Shown piece by piece: positions 5,460 to 7,553 of a stretch of DNA of 7,553 nucleotides. A program made the position numbers and the translations under genes. A model generated the notes under the pieces. It did not search any database and was not told the origin of the DNA. It worked only from the letters and a program-made list of their open reading frames with translations. Origin of the DNA: Chryseobacterium gleum (lineage in GTDB: Bacteria; Bacteroidota; Bacteroidia; Flavobacteriales_D; Sanyastnellaceae). Position 1 is the first letter of the stretch, and each line of letters starts with the position of its first letter. The stretch spans positions 1 to 7,553 of the forward strand of contig CAMCYM010000081.1 in the NCBI GenBank assembly GCA_945883885.1. Direction: 5' to 3'.

Positions 5460-6559
5460 ACGTTCCCTTCCTGGATCTGCATGCTTCTATGCAGCCTATC
5501 CGAGAAGAACTGGATGCCGCCTACCAGCGTGTCATGGCTGCAAGCTGGTTCGTGCGTGGGCCGGAACTGGAAGCCTTCGAGGCAGAATTTTCAGCCTACA
5601 ATCGCGTCAAGGCGACAGTCGGCTGCAGCAACGGACTCGATGGGCTAAGGCTTGCGTTAGAAGTGGCTGGAGTAGGTCCAGGAGATGAGGTACTTGTGCC
5701 CGCAAACACCTACATCGCCTCTGTGCTTGCGGTGATGCATGTGGGGGCACGGCCCGTCCTGGTAGATCCACATCCGGAAACCGGACTGCTGGATGCCGCA
5801 ACGCTCGCTGCCCATTGTTCACCGAGAACGCGCGCCGTGATGCCTGTGCATCTTTTCGGGCATCCGGTGAATATGGTCGAGGTGATGGCAGTGGCTGAAG
5901 AGCTGAACCTCGTGGTGCTCGAAGACAATGCCCAGGCACAAGGTGCCACTTGGAACGGTCGTTCTACCGGCAGCTGGGGCCTGGTGAATGCAACAAGTTT
6001 CTATCCTGGGAAGAACTTGGGCGCCTTGGGCGATGGTGGCGCGGTCACCACGAATTCAATAGAACTTGCTGAGCAAGCCCGGTCACTCGGAAACTACGGA
6101 AGCCGGGAGAAGTACGTGAACACCGAGGCCGGCTACAACATGCGGCTCGACGAATTGCAGGCGGCGTTCTTGCGGGTGAAGCTTCGACATCTAGACCGGT
6201 GGAACCTGGAACGTCAAGCCATTGCCCACACCTATGATGCTGCCTTTCAGTCCTTAGAAGGTGTGGCGATTTTGCCCCATCGGACGGGCGCACATCCTGT
6301 GCATCATCTCTACGTCGTGCGGGTGGCAAATCGACCTCGTCTGCAGCAGTTGCTCGATGCTGCGGGTGTCCAACATTTGGTCCATTATCCCATCCCACCG
6401 CACCGTCAAGAAGCATGTATGTCCCTCAATTACAAAGAGGGAGCATTCCCTGTCAGCGAGCGGTGGGCCACAGAGATGGTGAGTTTGCCGATTTGGCCGG
6501 GTATGCGGGAGGACCAAATCCACACCGTCATCCGCGCAGTGACCGACTTTGCGTCTTGA
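5456..6559 (+). CDS. DegT/DnrJ/EryC1/StrS aminotransferase, FdtB/QdtB-like
   Basis: This PLP enzyme most likely puts an amino group on C3 of the keto sugar made by the preceding isomerase, giving dTDP-3-amino-3,6-dideoxyhexose with glutamate as donor. The ATG at 5456 overlaps the previous stop (ATGA) and gives the usual MNVPFLDLHA start and 367 residues, a normal length. Visible landmarks are GCSNGLDGLRLAL (56-68), the VPANTYIASVLAV loop (81-93), LEDNAQAQGA with Asp157 and Gln160 contacting the cofactor, and SFYPGKNLGALGDGGAV with Lys186 as the Schiff-base lysine. NYGSREKY and YNMRLDELQAAFLRVKL follow, as in the family. All catalytic residues are present. Sugar specificity is inferred from the neighbouring isomerase; the fold alone would also fit other sugar aminotransferases. 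It ends nine bases from the converging acyltransferase gene. Confidence 0.93.
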   Translation: MNVPFLDLHASMQPIREELDAAYQRVMAASWFVRGPELEAFEAEFSAYNRVKATVGCSNGLDGLRLALEVAGVGPGDEVLVPANTYIASVLAVMHVGARPVLVDPHPETGLLDAATLAAHCSPRTRAVMPVHLFGHPVNMVEVMAVAEELNLVVLEDNAQAQGATWNGRSTGSWGLVNATSFYPGKNLGALGDGGAVTTNSIELAEQARSLGNYGSREKYVNTEAGYNMRLDELQAAFLRVKLRHLDRWNLERQAIAHTYDAAFQSLEGVAILPHRTGAHPVHHLYVVRVANRPRLQQLLDAAGVQHLVHYPIPPHRQEACMSLNYKEGAFPVSERWATEMVSLPIWPGMREDQIHTVIRAVTDFAS

Positions 6560-6568
6560 CCTTTGCCT

Positions 6569-7246
6569 TCAGTTTGGGGCCGATTTGACCAGGGGCCGGG
6601 CAGGGTTCCCAACCACCGTTGCGCCTGCCTCAACATGTTTCAACACCATGCTTCCTCCGCCCACGGTGGCGCCGTCTCCCACGTGAACGCCCTGGCGCAG
6701 GGCTGCACCGATCCCGATGGTCACCCGGTCCCCGATTTGGCAAAGCCCGGCCGTATGCGCACCGGGATTGATGCGGGAGAAAGCGCCCCACAGGTTGTGG
6801 TGGCCGACAGAAGCATTTCGATTGACGTGGCAGCAAGGTCCGAGCTGGCTGAACGCTGCAACCGTCGACATCGCGTGAACCCACGTGCCGGGTCCGAGCT
6901 GTGCGGACGGAGCAATGGATGCACTCGGATGCACAATGACCCCGAGGTGTGAAAAGTCGAAATCCGTGGCCGCCATCACCGCCTTCATCACCTCTGAAAC
7001 GGCAGGCTCGTGCATAACGCCCGGCATGGTGATTCCATCCTTGGGCCCCGGTCGCCACCGAGCCAAATCGATAAGAGACGGTTCAGGCCAGCCTTCAGGC
7101 CAGCCGTGTTCAACCGGCATAGGCAGGTTGTGAACGATTTGGATCCGCAACCGCTCGGCAGGCACCGCCCACGCTTCTGCAGCGAGTTCTGCCAGGACGG
7201 GAGAGCTCACGGGACTGAAGCCTAACAAGGTCAAATCGAATGCCAT
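6569..7246 (-). CDS. NeuD/PglD-like left-handed beta-helix acyltransferase
   Basis: The C-terminal half shows hexapeptide repeats of a left-handed beta-helix: VIVHPSASIAPSAQLGPGTWV, a central NASVGHHNLWGAFSRINPGA, then IGDRVTIGIGAALRQGVHVG and GATVGGGSMVLKHVEAGATVVGNPARPL. His149 or His150 in the VGHH element corresponds to the catalytic base of PglD and NeuD enzymes. The N-terminal 100 residues resemble a diverged PglD-type sugar-nucleotide domain, but the usual glycine-rich turn is replaced by GFSPVSSP. The likely job is acyl transfer from an acyl-CoA to the amino group of a nucleotide sugar, which fits the dTDP-3-amino sugar genes opposite. The start ATG is one base after the stop of the BKACE gene, so the two are probably co-transcribed. 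A role on an unrelated substrate linked to BKACE is the main alternative. Confidence 0.85.
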   Translation of the reverse strand: MAFDLTLLGFSPVSSPVLAELAAEAWAVPAERLRIQIVHNLPMPVEHGWPEGWPEPSLIDLARWRPGPKDGITMPGVMHEPAVSEVMKAVMAATDFDFSHLGVIVHPSASIAPSAQLGPGTWVHAMSTVAAFSQLGPCCHVNRNASVGHHNLWGAFSRINPGAHTAGLCQIGDRVTIGIGAALRQGVHVGDGATVGGGSMVLKHVEAGATVVGNPARPLVKSAPN

Positions 7247-7247
7247 C

Positions 7248-7553
7248 CTACCGAAGGCGGTTGTAAAAGCCCATCTTGCCTAATGCGGCTGCCGACATCA
7301 CCGGACGTTGCGCGAGGTTTGCTAAGGCATGAATCCTCCCCAAAAGGTGCAGGTTCTGAGTGATGTGCTCGCGGCGGCGGTCCCAGTAGATGTTGTCCTC
7401 CAAGCCTACCCGCACGCCCCAACCCAAGCCCATCGCCACCAAGTGCGCATCCAACTGCTGCTGCCCGATACCGCCCAGCGCCAGAAGAGCACCTGGTGGC
7501 AAATCCCGCTCGAGTGCAGCCAGATGCCCCGCATTCAATTGGGCCCCAGCAAT
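7248..7553 (-). CDS. BKACE-family (DUF849) beta-keto acid cleavage enzyme, C-terminal part (5' end off right edge)
   Basis: The last 101 codons of a gene that enters from the right edge. The fragment has ALGGIGQQQLDAHLVAMGLG followed by VRVGLEDNIY, the hallmark of the BKACE family, whose founder Kce is the 3-keto-5-aminohexanoate cleavage enzyme. Arg48, Glu52 and Asp53 of the fragment correspond to the conserved Arg, the zinc-binding Glu and the catalytic Asp of Kce; the zinc-binding His pair would lie upstream, outside the window. The C-terminal NLHLLGRIHALANLAQRPVMSAAALGKMGF matches the helix and AEAREILGL-like end of the family. These enzymes react a beta-keto acid with acetyl-CoA to give acetoacetate and a new acyl-CoA. 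A TTG at 7538 is not a plausible start, since the frame stays open to the edge. Stop and next start are one base apart. Confidence 0.85.
   Translation of the reverse strand: MAGAQLNAGHLAALERDLPPGALLALGGIGQQQLDAHLVAMGLGWGVRVGLEDNIYWDRRREHITQNLHLLGRIHALANLAQRPVMSAAALGKMGFYNRLR

Overview
The window most likely comes from a high-GC member of the Bacteroidota, probably an environmental lineage. Two small proteins point there: a DUF5606-type protein at 2951-3568 and a stand-alone HsdR-N-like nuclease-fold protein at 2432-2905, both of which I know mainly from Bacteroidota. Most genes lack a Shine-Dalgarno sequence, and two genes are preceded by a motif close to the Bacteroidota -7 element (TAnnTTTG). 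This is a judgement from recalled family patterns, not from a search.

Left part (1-3803), GC-rich housekeeping genes. An AlkD-like DNA alkylation repair gene runs leftwards off the edge. It diverges from fhs (formate-tetrahydrofolate ligase). After fhs comes a 284-base gene-free stretch with a short hexamer repeat and then an ordered array of six hairpin-forming 16-mers, whose spacers grow in steps of seven bases. The HsdR-N-like gene begins ten bases after the last repeat, followed by the DUF5606 gene, which carries an Ala/Lys/Pro-rich tail. A 235-base gap with nested inverted repeats closes this part.

Right part (3804-7553), visibly lower GC, a piece of a surface-polysaccharide locus. Four plus-strand genes overlap end to start: a family 2 glycosyltransferase, a short FdtA-like cupin without the catalytic His-x-His, a second FdtA/QdtA-like cupin that has it, and a DegT-family sugar aminotransferase. 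The last two fit the classic route from dTDP-4-keto-6-deoxyglucose to a dTDP-3-amino-3,6-dideoxyhexose. Converging on them from the right are a left-handed beta-helix acyltransferase and, one base upstream of it, the C-terminal end of a BKACE (DUF849, beta-keto acid cleavage) enzyme. The acyltransferase could N-acylate the amino sugar. The BKACE partner suggests that the acyl donor may be made by a dedicated enzyme and may not be plain acetyl-CoA.

The most interesting points are the complementary pair of degenerate and catalytic FdtA-like cupins, the BKACE-acyltransferase pair in a sugar locus, and the GCGNAGC hairpin array with heptamer-quantised spacers.
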